This document shows, piece after piece, positions 24,068 to 32,421 of a stretch of 64,000 nt of DNA. The translations under genes were made by a program, and so were the position numbers. The stretch comes from Campylobacter ureolyticus (GTDB taxonomy: Bacteria > Campylobacterota > Campylobacteria > Campylobacterales > Campylobacteraceae). The DNA lies in the NCBI RefSeq assembly GCF_013372225.1, contig NZ_CP053832.1, positions 806,001 to 870,000 on the forward strand, given 5' to 3'. Below the pieces are notes generated by a model. The model worked only from the letters and a program-made list of their open reading frames with translations. It made no database searches and was not told the origin of the DNA. Numbering within the stretch: the stretch's first letter is position 1; every line of letters starts with the position of its first letter.

Positions 24068-26035
24068 ATGAGTTATTATGAAAAGATCATAAGATTAATG
24101 GAACTTAGAGTAGCTGTTCATTTGGATACTATTTTAAAACTCATGGATGGTAGAGTGGCTGTTTTATATGAGTATCTGGATAAAAATATAAAGCTTGAAA
24201 AAGATCAAATTCCTCTGATTTTAAACAAACTAAAAGAAAAGCTTGAAATTTATGAAAAAGAGTTTAAGATAGATGAAGATGATATTTTGGAAAAAAATCT
24301 AAATTTCTTGCAAAATACCTTAAGTCTTACAAACACGCAGGTAAATATCATTAGAATGGGTGCTGTTGTGTTAAATTATAACTCTTATATATTAGATCAA
24401 ATAACATCATCTTATAAAAGCGAGTTAGAAATTTATACCTTTTTTTCTAGGATATTAAACGAGCCAATAGAAAATATAAAAGAGGCATTTGAGTTAAAAA
24501 ATTCTTTTAGATATATGGTAAAACTTTATGGTGGTTCTGGATACCGTGCAAATATAATCGATACAAAGGATGATTTTTTAAAATATCTGCTTGTTGAAAA
24601 TGGCATATATAAGTTTATCAAATACTACACTTATGAGTTATCTTCCAGCAATCTTAAATTTAGTGATTTTGACCATATAAAGCAAGATTTAGCTGTTTTA
24701 ATCCCATATTTAAAATACTCCATTGAAAATGAGCTTAAAGGGGTAAATATTTTGTTTTATGGAAAGTCAGGTGTTGGGAAAAGTGAAATTTGCTCACTAA
24801 TAGCAAATAGATGCAATGTTTTGGGGCTTGGTATAAAATCATATTTTGATGATTATAACATTGTTCATTCTATGGCAAGGATAGCAAGTATAGATTTTAT
24901 ATCAAATTTCGTTAGCAAAGAGACAATTTTTATCTACGATGAGGCTGAGGATATTTTCAGTCTTAACTCCCGCGATAAACAAGACAATAAAGCTTTTGTA
25001 AATTACGCTCTTGAAAACAATAAAAGAGTTGTTATTTACATTACAAATGATGTTGGATGTATTGATGAGGCGATTTTGAGAAGATTTGACTTCATAATGG
25101 AGTTTAAAGATATCCCTCAAAATCAAAAACTCAAAATCATCAATAAATACTCCAAAAACTTAGTAGATGATAAAACAAAAGAGCTTTTTAGCGGCTCACC
25201 CGATCTACAACCAGCTACTATTGCTAAGGTTAGCAAAGTCATAGAAACTCTAAATTTAAAAGATGCTTCAAATGAGTTTAAGCTTCTTGCAAACAATACT
25301 CTCAATGCTTTTGGATATGGTAAAATGGAGTTTAGAAAAGAGATAAAATACACTCCAAAAGAGTATGATATTACACTTTTAAACTCTGATTATGATCTTG
25401 AAAACTTAGCTAATAAAGTAAAAAATGATGTAAGAATTTGTCTTTATGGACCAAGTGGAAGTGGCAAAAGTGCCTATGCTTTTTATCTGGCTGACAGGCT
25501 TAAAAAAGAGCTTATTATAAAGACTGGAAGCGATCTATTATCGCCTTATATCGGCGAGAGTGAAAAAAATATAAAAAATGCCTTTTTGCTAGCCAAGCAA
25601 AAAGATGCGATTTTACTAATCGATGAGATAGAGGGCTTTTTATTTAGTAGAAACAAAGCTACTAAAAGCTGGGAACTAACTATGGTAAATGAGTTTATAA
25701 CCTCAATGCAAAGTTTTGATGGCATTTTTATATCAACTTCAAACTTATTTGAGCTAATAGACAGCGCGGTTTTAAGAAGATTTGATTTTATGGTGGAGTT
25801 AAAGCCTTTAAATTTCATGCAAGCTAAAGATATATTTCAAAATAGATGTGAAAATTTAGGCTTTAAGCCAAAAGAGGAGCTTTTAAACTCATTTTTAGAG
25901 CTAAGCAATATAACAATTGGTGATTTTGAATCAGTAAAAAGAAGTATGAAATTTTTAGATGTAAATAGCGCAGATGAGTATTTTGACCTTTTAAAACAGA
26001 GATGTTTGTTAAAAGCTAACTTTCAAAATGTATAA
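24068..26035 (+). CDS. Tandem AAA+ ATPase of unknown function
   Basis: A 655-aa protein. An alpha-helical N-terminal part (~1-225, with HLDTILKLMDGRVAVLYEYL) has no domain I recognise. AAA module 1 follows (Walker A FYGKSGVGKSE near 230; Walker B FIYDEAEDIF near 290; RRFDFIMEF), then AAA module 2 (Walker A LYGPSGSGKSAYAF near 460; pore-type loop PYIGESEKNIKNAF; Walker B LLIDEIEGFLF; RRFDFMVELKPL). The double ring resembles Cdc48/ClpB-class unfoldases, but the N-domain differs and no protease is adjacent. It is first in an operon with two DUF262 genes (gaps 33 and 10 bases), so it may remodel or gate those nucleases. This link is inferred. Confidence 0.85.
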   Translation: MSYYEKIIRLMELRVAVHLDTILKLMDGRVAVLYEYLDKNIKLEKDQIPLILNKLKEKLEIYEKEFKIDEDDILEKNLNFLQNTLSLTNTQVNIIRMGAVVLNYNSYILDQITSSYKSELEIYTFFSRILNEPIENIKEAFELKNSFRYMVKLYGGSGYRANIIDTKDDFLKYLLVENGIYKFIKYYTYELSSSNLKFSDFDHIKQDLAVLIPYLKYSIENELKGVNILFYGKSGVGKSEICSLIANRCNVLGLGIKSYFDDYNIVHSMARIASIDFISNFVSKETIFIYDEAEDIFSLNSRDKQDNKAFVNYALENNKRVVIYITNDVGCIDEAILRRFDFIMEFKDIPQNQKLKIINKYSKNLVDDKTKELFSGSPDLQPATIAKVSKVIETLNLKDASNEFKLLANNTLNAFGYGKMEFRKEIKYTPKEYDITLLNSDYDLENLANKVKNDVRICLYGPSGSGKSAYAFYLADRLKKELIIKTGSDLLSPYIGESEKNIKNAFLLAKQKDAILLIDEIEGFLFSRNKATKSWELTMVNEFITSMQSFDGIFISTSNLFELIDSAVLRRFDFMVELKPLNFMQAKDIFQNRCENLGFKPKEELLNSFLELSNITIGDFESVKRSMKFLDVNSADEYFDLLKQRCLLKANFQNV

Positions 26036-26068
26036 TAACAGATAAATTTTAAATTTAAGGAGAGTGGG

Positions 26069-27337
26069 ATGGAGAGTATCTTAAATAACATAGGCGAAAT
26101 AAATATGAAAGATATTTATAGCAAAAATATAAAAATTCCATTTTATCAAAGACCATATAAATGGAAACTTGAGAATGTAAGATATCTTTGTGAAGATATA
26201 AAAAATAGCTTTACAAAAAGTAATAATAAATATCTTTTAGGAAATATAATTTTACATGAGGAAAATGATGAATTAAATATTGTTGATGGGCAACAACGCC
26301 TTACTACAGTAGCTTTGATACTAAAAAGTTTGGGCGAAGAGATAAATTTTCTAGAAAATAAGATAAACATAAACTCAAAAGAGGCTTTAAAAAGAAACTA
26401 TAATTTTATAAAAAGCTATTTTTCAAATTTTGAAAGAGCAGATGATCTCATAGAATTTATCTTAAATAACCTAGTGGTAACCTATATAAAAACTAAAGAC
26501 CTAGATGAGGCTTTTAAGTTTTTTGATACACAAAATTCTCGCGGTAAAAAGCTCGATGATGTTGATTTGCTAAAAAATCACCATTTTATGCATTTGGGCG
26601 ATGTGGATATTTCCATACAAAAGCAGATTGCAAAGGAGTGGAAAAAGTATGAAAATATGAGTGTAGATTCATATCATTGGAATATGAGAGAATTATTAAA
26701 ATGTGTTATAAATGATCTTTATATTTTAAGATTAATGTTCGATGATAGGAATTTTTATTTTGGTGTTTGGATAAATTATGACAACTCGGTTTTGAATGAA
26801 TTTAAAACCCAGATAAAAGGTGAAAATTTAAATTTACGGGATTTTAAATTTAGCTCAAACATAGTTGGCGGAATGATGTTTTTTGACTATACTTTTAAAT
26901 ATGCTCGTATTTATGAAATCTTAAAGCAAAAAGCTGATTTTTCCACTAAATGGCTTTTAAATCAAGCAATGATGATGCTTTTACTAGTTTATGTGGATAA
27001 ATTTAGCTTTGATGAAAATTTTGAAAAATTCTATGAAAATGTTTTTGTTAGATTGTTTGTAGTGCTTGCTTCGCATGACAGAATTTATTCCGATTCTAAA
27101 TGGTTAAAGGATATAATAAAAGATGTTTTCAATAAAATCTTAAGTAGTGATTATAGTTTCTATCTAATAGAAAGATTAGAGTATGACTTGAAATTTGATT
27201 TTTTCAAATCTTATGAGATAAACCCATATAAAGAAAATATAGATAATTTACTAAAAAATAAAACCTTTTTAAAAGATAAAGATTTTGCAATAAAAAATAT
27301 TGAAAGAATTTCTTTTAATAACATAAAAATTAAATAA
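26069..27337 (+). CDS. DUF262 (GmrS/ParB-like) protein without nuclease domain
   Basis: A 422-aa protein with a DUF262 domain: IPFYQRPYKWKLENVRYL (about 23-40), LLGNIILHEENDELNIVDGQQRLTT with the signature DGQQR near 73-77, and DTQNSRGKKLDDVDLLKN near 153-170. DUF262 is the NTP-sensing/hydrolysing half of GmrSD type IV restriction systems, which cut modified phage DNA. The C-terminal half is helical and lacks the HNH-type DUF1524 motif present in the next gene. It has a strong RBS (AAGGAGAGTGGG). It may be a regulatory or recognition partner of its neighbour. Confidence 0.88.
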   Translation: MESILNNIGEINMKDIYSKNIKIPFYQRPYKWKLENVRYLCEDIKNSFTKSNNKYLLGNIILHEENDELNIVDGQQRLTTVALILKSLGEEINFLENKININSKEALKRNYNFIKSYFSNFERADDLIEFILNNLVVTYIKTKDLDEAFKFFDTQNSRGKKLDDVDLLKNHHFMHLGDVDISIQKQIAKEWKKYENMSVDSYHWNMRELLKCVINDLYILRLMFDDRNFYFGVWINYDNSVLNEFKTQIKGENLNLRDFKFSSNIVGGMMFFDYTFKYARIYEILKQKADFSTKWLLNQAMMMLLLVYVDKFSFDENFEKFYENVFVRLFVVLASHDRIYSDSKWLKDIIKDVFNKILSSDYSFYLIERLEYDLKFDFFKSYEINPYKENIDNLLKNKTFLKDKDFAIKNIERISFNNIKIK

Positions 27338-27347
27338 AGGATAAAAA

Positions 27348-28988
27348 ATGAGTGAATTAATAAAAAAATATAATTTAGACAATTTAGCAGAAAAAAATTT
27401 TAACTTTAAAATACCATTTTTTCAAAGAGAGTATTCTTGGGATGAGGAAGATGTTGAAAATTTGATAAATGATGCTTTGGGAGACTCTTTAGATGAAAAT
27501 GATGTTTTAAATTTAGACGATGAAAGTTCTTACTATATAGGAAATATCGTTGTTAAAAAACAAAAAGATGGCACACTTATGCTAATTGACGGACAGCAAC
27601 GCCTTATGACTCTGTATTTGCTAGCTAAATTTACTGACTCTGACTTGGAGTTTTATAAAATTGGATATTTGGTAGATGATGAGGATAATGAAAATTTACA
27701 AAATATTGATTTTAAAAATCCAAATTTTAAAATGCAAAGTTTAAACGAAATTTGCAAATTTATATATAGACAAGATAGTGATAAAATACAAAAAATGCTT
27801 AAAAAAGTTTATTTTACAATGACTACATTAGATGAAAATATGGATGAAAAGCACTATTTTGAAGCTATAAATTTAAATAAAATGCAACTTAGAAAAAGTG
27901 ATATTTTAAAAGCTCTGTTTTTAAGTAAAGCTAACGAGCAAGAGATTTTAGCAAAAATTTGGGAAAAATGCGAAGATATGGAGCATTATTATGATGAAAA
28001 TTTAAATAATATTGACTCAATTAAGCAAGACTCAATAAATAATATTTTAGCCTCTGCTGATTCAGATGAAAAAGAAAATCAAAAAAATAGTCCAGATAAT
28101 AATGAGGTTTTAGAAGTAAAAAGCATAGTTGATTTTGAGGAGTTTTTGGCAATTGTAGCTAAAATTTTAAATAAAGAAATGCCACTTGACCCTAAAAATC
28201 TTATAAAAAATTTCAAACAACATATTTTTGATACAAATTTAAATGAGAATTTTATTACCAAACTTGAGCAATATAGAAAGCTTTTTGATAAATATGTTTT
28301 TAAAAGAGACTTAGAAGATTTATATCTTATTGATAAAAAAGAGGTATTGAACAAACCTTATCTTATGATACAACTTTTATTTGAAGTTCAAAGCAGCAAT
28401 GAGTGGCTAGTAAAATATTTAAAAGAGTGCAAAACTTTGGGTGATGTAAACGAACATATTGGTAAATTGGAAGAAATAGACAAAGAAAGAATGCAAGCTT
28501 TAATAAAAGATAAAAACTTAGAAGATTTATTAGACCAAGGAACTGGCACTCCTCACTATTTTTTCTACAAGCTTGATTATCTTTTGTGGAAAAAATTAGG
28601 CGAAGAGATAGAAAATAAAAGCAAATCTAATTTTTGGGAAGGTGTTAAAAACAGACAAGACATTTATAATAATTTTTATATAATAAGAACTGGTTCGGTT
28701 GAACATATACAGCCACAAAGTAAATGTAACGAAAATGGTTTTGATAAAAATACAATACATAATTTTGGAAATTTAGCCTTAATTTCTGGTGGCAGAAATT
28801 CATCTTTGGGAGATTTAGAAGTAAATGAAAAAAAGGCTAAAATTGACAACTGGATAAAAGGCAAACAAAGCATCCAAAGTCTTAAAATGCTTTTAGCTTT
28901 AGAAAAATATCATGAATGGAATTATGAAATTTCATTTGAACATCATAGAAAAGAAATGATTAAATTGCTAAAAGATAGCCTAAATTAA
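27348..28988 (+). CDS. DUF262-DUF1524 (GmrSD-like) putative modification-dependent nuclease
   Basis: A 546-aa protein with both GmrSD halves: N-terminal DUF262 (IPFFQREYSWDEEDVENL; LMLIDGQQRLMTLY; NLNKMQLRKSDILKALF), a long helical middle, and a C-terminal DUF1524 His-Me finger (VEHIQPQSKCNENGF, then HNFGNLALISGGRNSSLGD). In characterised GmrSD-type enzymes the DGQQR motif binds or hydrolyses NTP and the H..P motif cuts DNA carrying modified cytosine. It is last in the AAA operon and is followed by a terminator. The substrate here is unknown. Confidence 0.9.
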   Translation: MSELIKKYNLDNLAEKNFNFKIPFFQREYSWDEEDVENLINDALGDSLDENDVLNLDDESSYYIGNIVVKKQKDGTLMLIDGQQRLMTLYLLAKFTDSDLEFYKIGYLVDDEDNENLQNIDFKNPNFKMQSLNEICKFIYRQDSDKIQKMLKKVYFTMTTLDENMDEKHYFEAINLNKMQLRKSDILKALFLSKANEQEILAKIWEKCEDMEHYYDENLNNIDSIKQDSINNILASADSDEKENQKNSPDNNEVLEVKSIVDFEEFLAIVAKILNKEMPLDPKNLIKNFKQHIFDTNLNENFITKLEQYRKLFDKYVFKRDLEDLYLIDKKEVLNKPYLMIQLLFEVQSSNEWLVKYLKECKTLGDVNEHIGKLEEIDKERMQALIKDKNLEDLLDQGTGTPHYFFYKLDYLLWKKLGEEIENKSKSNFWEGVKNRQDIYNNFYIIRTGSVEHIQPQSKCNENGFDKNTIHNFGNLALISGGRNSSLGDLEVNEKKAKIDNWIKGKQSIQSLKMLLALEKYHEWNYEISFEHHRKEMIKLLKDSLN

Positions 28989-29006
28989 CTACAATTCATA
29001 AAATAA

Positions 29007-29031
29007 TCTATCCTAGTTTTTCTAGGATAGA
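29007..29031. terminator. Bidirectional hairpin terminator
   Basis: A 10-bp perfect stem (TCTATCCTAG / CTAGGATAGA) with a T5 loop lies between the convergent DUF262 operon and the macro-domain operon. Confidence 0.85.
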
Positions 29032-29038
29032 CTGAATT

Positions 29039-29662
29039 TCACCTTTCCAAATACTTTAAAAAATCGGACTCCAACCTTCTTTGTAAAATTTGTAAAGTTA
29101 TATTAGAACTCATTTGGCAGACTTGTGAGACTGAGTATCTACTTTCTTTTAGCATTTCATCAAGTAGTCCTATCTCTTTTTGGCAAAGAGAGTGCAACCC
29201 ATTTTGATATGCTCTATGTTTTGCTACAATATTTCCATTTCTAAAATCCTTTGGATTTTTAGGAACTCTAGGAGTTAAATTTGTAAATTTATAAGACTCT
29301 TTTGAAATCAAATAACCATCATATAGATCATTTGTATTGAAAGATTTTTTAAGATTTTCATCATTCATCTCCTCTCTCCAGTTTTCATTATGTGCATATT
29401 CTATCCTTAGATGAGCAAGTGTTATTGGTATTGAAATAGATAAAAACAAGATCATTTTAGGATTTATAAACTCCATCAACTTTTCATCATCAAAAAGCCC
29501 ATCAAGACTTACTAAATTACTTACATCATTTTTTACAATCTCATCATAAATTTTTATTTTTAACTCATAAATTTCTTTATAAGTTCTGAAATTTAGAGCA
29601 TTATTTGCTTTTGCCCACTCATGCATATCTGAAATAGAACGAAATTTAGCTAAATTTTGCAT
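29039..29662 (-). CDS. Uncharacterised protein coupled to a macro-domain gene
   Basis: A 207-aa, mostly helical soluble protein. I recognise no family. Visible points are a hydrophobic helix (MILFLSISIPITLAHL, ~70-85) and an R-x4-H sequence (R86 IEYA H91) in LRIEYAHNEN, which recalls the Rx4-6H signature of HEPN RNases, although the residue after Arg is Ile rather than the usual polar one. Its ATG overlaps the stop of the macro-domain gene (TAATG), so the two are made together. A toxin or effector role is only a guess from that pairing. Confidence 0.6.
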   Translation of the reverse strand: MQNLAKFRSISDMHEWAKANNALNFRTYKEIYELKIKIYDEIVKNDVSNLVSLDGLFDDEKLMEFINPKMILFLSISIPITLAHLRIEYAHNENWREEMNDENLKKSFNTNDLYDGYLISKESYKFTNLTPRVPKNPKDFRNGNIVAKHRAYQNGLHSLCQKEIGLLDEMLKESRYSVSQVCQMSSNITLQILQRRLESDFLKYLER

Positions 29663-30204
29663 TATATATCCTTTTTAAAAATTTCATTTATTAGATTAAA
29701 ATCCTCTTTTGTGTATCCATATATCACAACTTTACACTTTATATTTGCACTACTTTTTTTAATAAAGTGTTTTTTATACAAATTTATCACCTCTTTTTTA
29801 TTAAGCCCGCCAATACCGCACCCAATGAGAGGAATTCCAAGCCTAATGTCAAATTTGCCATATCTTAAAATTTCATTATCGATATTTTTTAGAATATTTT
29901 TAATAACATCTAAATTTGGATATTTTGGCATATTTTTAAATGTATAGTTTAAAACAGCCGCATGAAAAATATGAGTGAAATTTTCATTATTTGATATGGT
30001 TTTTATAACTTCACCTGGCTTTAAAAGGCTATTTTTAAGCCTTTCTTGCATCAAATATTCAAGCTTTTCTCCACCACATCTACAAAAAAATGCCCTTGAA
30101 ACACCACTTCCAAGTAGCATTAGAGTATTTGATGGATTTACTAAAATATCAGCTTTTTCATCAAGTAAATCACCACGCTTTATACTAACTTCATAAGAGA
30201 TCAT
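29662..30204 (-). CDS. Macro-domain protein (ADP-ribose binding or hydrolysis)
   Basis: A 180-aa single macro domain. Family elements are in order: RGDLLDEKADILVNPSNT (ADP-ribose-binding first loop), LLGSGVSRAFF, PGEVIKT, HIFHAAVLNY, and the phosphate-binding loop GIPLIGCGIGGLNKKEV. Macro domains remove or bind ADP-ribose or related nucleotides; in DarTG-type systems they reverse toxin-made ADP-ribosylation. This one lacks the long C-terminal part of DarG. It is first in a two-gene minus-strand operon with the 207-aa unknown, convergent to the DUF262 operon. Confidence 0.88.
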   Translation of the reverse strand: MISYEVSIKRGDLLDEKADILVNPSNTLMLLGSGVSRAFFCRCGGEKLEYLMQERLKNSLLKPGEVIKTISNNENFTHIFHAAVLNYTFKNMPKYPNLDVIKNILKNIDNEILRYGKFDIRLGIPLIGCGIGGLNKKEVINLYKKHFIKKSSANIKCKVVIYGYTKEDFNLINEIFKKDI

Positions 30205-30317
30205 CTAACCCTCCTTTTTGGTCTATGATAGATGATTTTTAAGACATTTTTATATCTTTTGTTTTTATTTAATTTAACTTTTTATAATTATGTGAAAATT
30301 TTAAATTTGGGAAAAAT

Positions 30318-31175
30318 ATGAATAAACTCATCTTTGTTACCATTATGTGGGCTTTTAGTTTTAGTTTGATTGGTGTTTGTTTAAAAGGTGTTGATAGCAC
30401 ATTTTTAGCACTTTTAAGAGTTGGTGTTGCATTAATTTGCTTTTTACCATTTATGAGGTTTAATAATCCTAAATTAGCTTTTACAACAGCATTTATAGGG
30501 GCTTTTCAAATTGGTGTGATGTATCTGTTTTATTATGCAAGTTTTTCATATTTAAGCGTTGTTGAAGTTGCATTATTTACTATTTTTACTCCTTTTTATG
30601 TTACTATTTTTTATGATTTATTTAGTTTTAAATTTAGAAAACTTTATCTTTTAAGCGTTGGGCTTGCAGTATTTGGAGCTTTTATAATTAAATTTGGAAA
30701 TATAAATGAGGGATTTTTAAAAGGTTTTTTACTTATTCAAGGAGCAAATATTTGCTTTGGTTTTGGTCAAAGCGCTTATAAATTTATACTTGAAAAAAAG
30801 GGGCTTAAAGATCAAATGCATAATTTTGGATTTTTCTTTTTAGGAGCCATAATACCTTGCTTTATAGCATTTTTGATTTTTGGAGATAGTTCAAAAACAA
30901 CTCTTAATTTAACTCAAATTTTAGTTATTTTATGGCTTGGCATAGGAGCTAGTGCGGTTGGATATTTCTTATGGAACAAAGGAGCTTGCGAAGTTGATAG
31001 TGGAATTTTGGCTATTATGAATAACGCTTTAATCCCAACTGCTATTTTGGTAAATTTAATATTTTTTGGAGCAAAAGCTGATATTTTAAAACTTATAATT
31101 GGTGGTGGTATAATCTATCTTTCGCTACTTATTCATAAAAAAATAATGAAATATTATGGTCTAAAAAACAGTTAA
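30318..31175 (+). CDS. EamA/DMT-family transporter
   Basis: A 285-aa inner-membrane protein with about ten spans in two EamA repeats (TIMWAFSFSLIGVCLKG at the start; LIQGANICFGFGQSAYKF and WLGIGASAVGYFLWNKGACEV in the second). DMT proteins of this group export amino acids or metabolites; the substrate cannot be read. It appears monocistronic and marks the return from the accessory island to metabolic and envelope genes. Confidence 0.88.
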   Translation: MNKLIFVTIMWAFSFSLIGVCLKGVDSTFLALLRVGVALICFLPFMRFNNPKLAFTTAFIGAFQIGVMYLFYYASFSYLSVVEVALFTIFTPFYVTIFYDLFSFKFRKLYLLSVGLAVFGAFIIKFGNINEGFLKGFLLIQGANICFGFGQSAYKFILEKKGLKDQMHNFGFFFLGAIIPCFIAFLIFGDSSKTTLNLTQILVILWLGIGASAVGYFLWNKGACEVDSGILAIMNNALIPTAILVNLIFFGAKADILKLIIGGGIIYLSLLIHKKIMKYYGLKNS

Positions 31176-31249
31176 TTTTATATATTATTTACATTTTAGT
31201 AGTATCATCTTTTTATAATAATGATAAAATAAAATATGAAAAGAGAGTT

Positions 31250-32419
31250 ATGAAAAAAAAGTGGATATTTTTTATAGTAATTTTGCTTATTGTTTTAGCC
31301 TGTTTTAAGTTTTTTAATAAAAAAGAAGAGGTTGATTATTTTACTATTAAGCCAACAAAAGGGGATTTTGCAAATGTTGTAGTTGCAACTGGTGAAGTTG
31401 GCGCACAAAATTTAATAGATGTTGGAGCTCAAGTTAGTGGGCAAATTCAAAAACTTTTTGTAAAAACAGGTGATATGGTAAAAAAAGGTGAAATTATTGC
31501 CAAGATTGATTCTGTTAAGCAAAGCAACGAAGTTGGAAAGCTAAAAGCAGAAAATGAAATTTTGCTAGCCGATCTAAACGCAAGTGAAATTTCATTAAAA
31601 ATCCTAAACTCAAAATACAAAAGACAAAAAACTCTTTATAAAAAAAATGCAACTTCAAAAGAAGCTTTGGATGATGCGTATGATTTGGTTGCTTTAAAAA
31701 TAGCTCAAATTTCTCAAATAAAAGCTAGAGTTCTACAAAATCAAATCGCTCTTGATACAGCTATGACAAATTTAGGCTATACACAAATTCTATCTCCGCT
31801 TGATGGTGTTGTGATCTCAACAATTGTAAAAGAGGGACAAACTGTAAATGCAAATCAAACAACCCCTTTAATAGTTCAAATAGCCGATCTTTCAAAGCTT
31901 GAGATAAATATGCAAATAGCTGAGGGTGATCTGCCTAGAGTAAAAACTGGAATGAAAGTAAGATATTCGATTTTAGCTGATCCAAATAAAAAATTTGATG
32001 GAATTATTTCAAGCATCGATCCTGCAATGACAACTTTAAGTGATGGTGTAAAAAATACACAAAACTCACAAAAAAATGAAGCTGTTTATTACTATGCAAA
32101 AATTTTAGTTGATAATAGCAATAATTTTTTAAAAATAGGCATGACTACTGAAAATGAAATAGTTATAGAAGAGGTAAAAGATGCAATTTACTTACAAAAA
32201 AATGCAATTATAAAAGAGGGCGATAAGTTTTTTGTAAAAATCTTAAAAGATGAAAAGCCAATTAAAAAAGAGGTAAAAGTTGGAATTAGCGATGGGTTTT
32301 ATAGTGAAATTAAAAGTGGTATTAGTCAAAACGATAATATTATTTTAAATAGCCAAGCTCATCAAACTGGAAAAAACCATAAAGTTTCACACCCTGGCGG
32401 AAAAAATACTAGGATATAG
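31250..32419 (+). CDS. macA: MacA-type periplasmic adaptor of a tripartite efflux pump
   Basis: A 389-aa HlyD/MacA adaptor. An N-terminal membrane anchor (WIFFIVILLIVLACFKFF) leads to a lipoyl-like half (VDVGAQVSGQIQKLFVKTGDMVKKGEIIAKID), a coiled-coil hairpin (~105-170), the second lipoyl half (TQILSPLDGVVISTIVKEGQTVNANQ) and beta-barrel and membrane-proximal domains. It would link the MacB ABC transporter to a TolC-type channel, which is not in this window. It ends 2 bases before macB. Confidence 0.9.
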   Translation: MKKKWIFFIVILLIVLACFKFFNKKEEVDYFTIKPTKGDFANVVVATGEVGAQNLIDVGAQVSGQIQKLFVKTGDMVKKGEIIAKIDSVKQSNEVGKLKAENEILLADLNASEISLKILNSKYKRQKTLYKKNATSKEALDDAYDLVALKIAQISQIKARVLQNQIALDTAMTNLGYTQILSPLDGVVISTIVKEGQTVNANQTTPLIVQIADLSKLEINMQIAEGDLPRVKTGMKVRYSILADPNKKFDGIISSIDPAMTTLSDGVKNTQNSQKNEAVYYYAKILVDNSNNFLKIGMTTENEIVIEEVKDAIYLQKNAIIKEGDKFFVKILKDEKPIKKEVKVGISDGFYSEIKSGISQNDNIILNSQAHQTGKNHKVSHPGGKNTRI

Positions 32420-32421
32420 TT

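Noticed and set aside
29662-30204. DarG antitoxin of a DarTG system
   Set aside because: Only the macro domain is present, without the DarG C-terminal domain, and the neighbour shows no DarT ADP-ribosyltransferase motifs.
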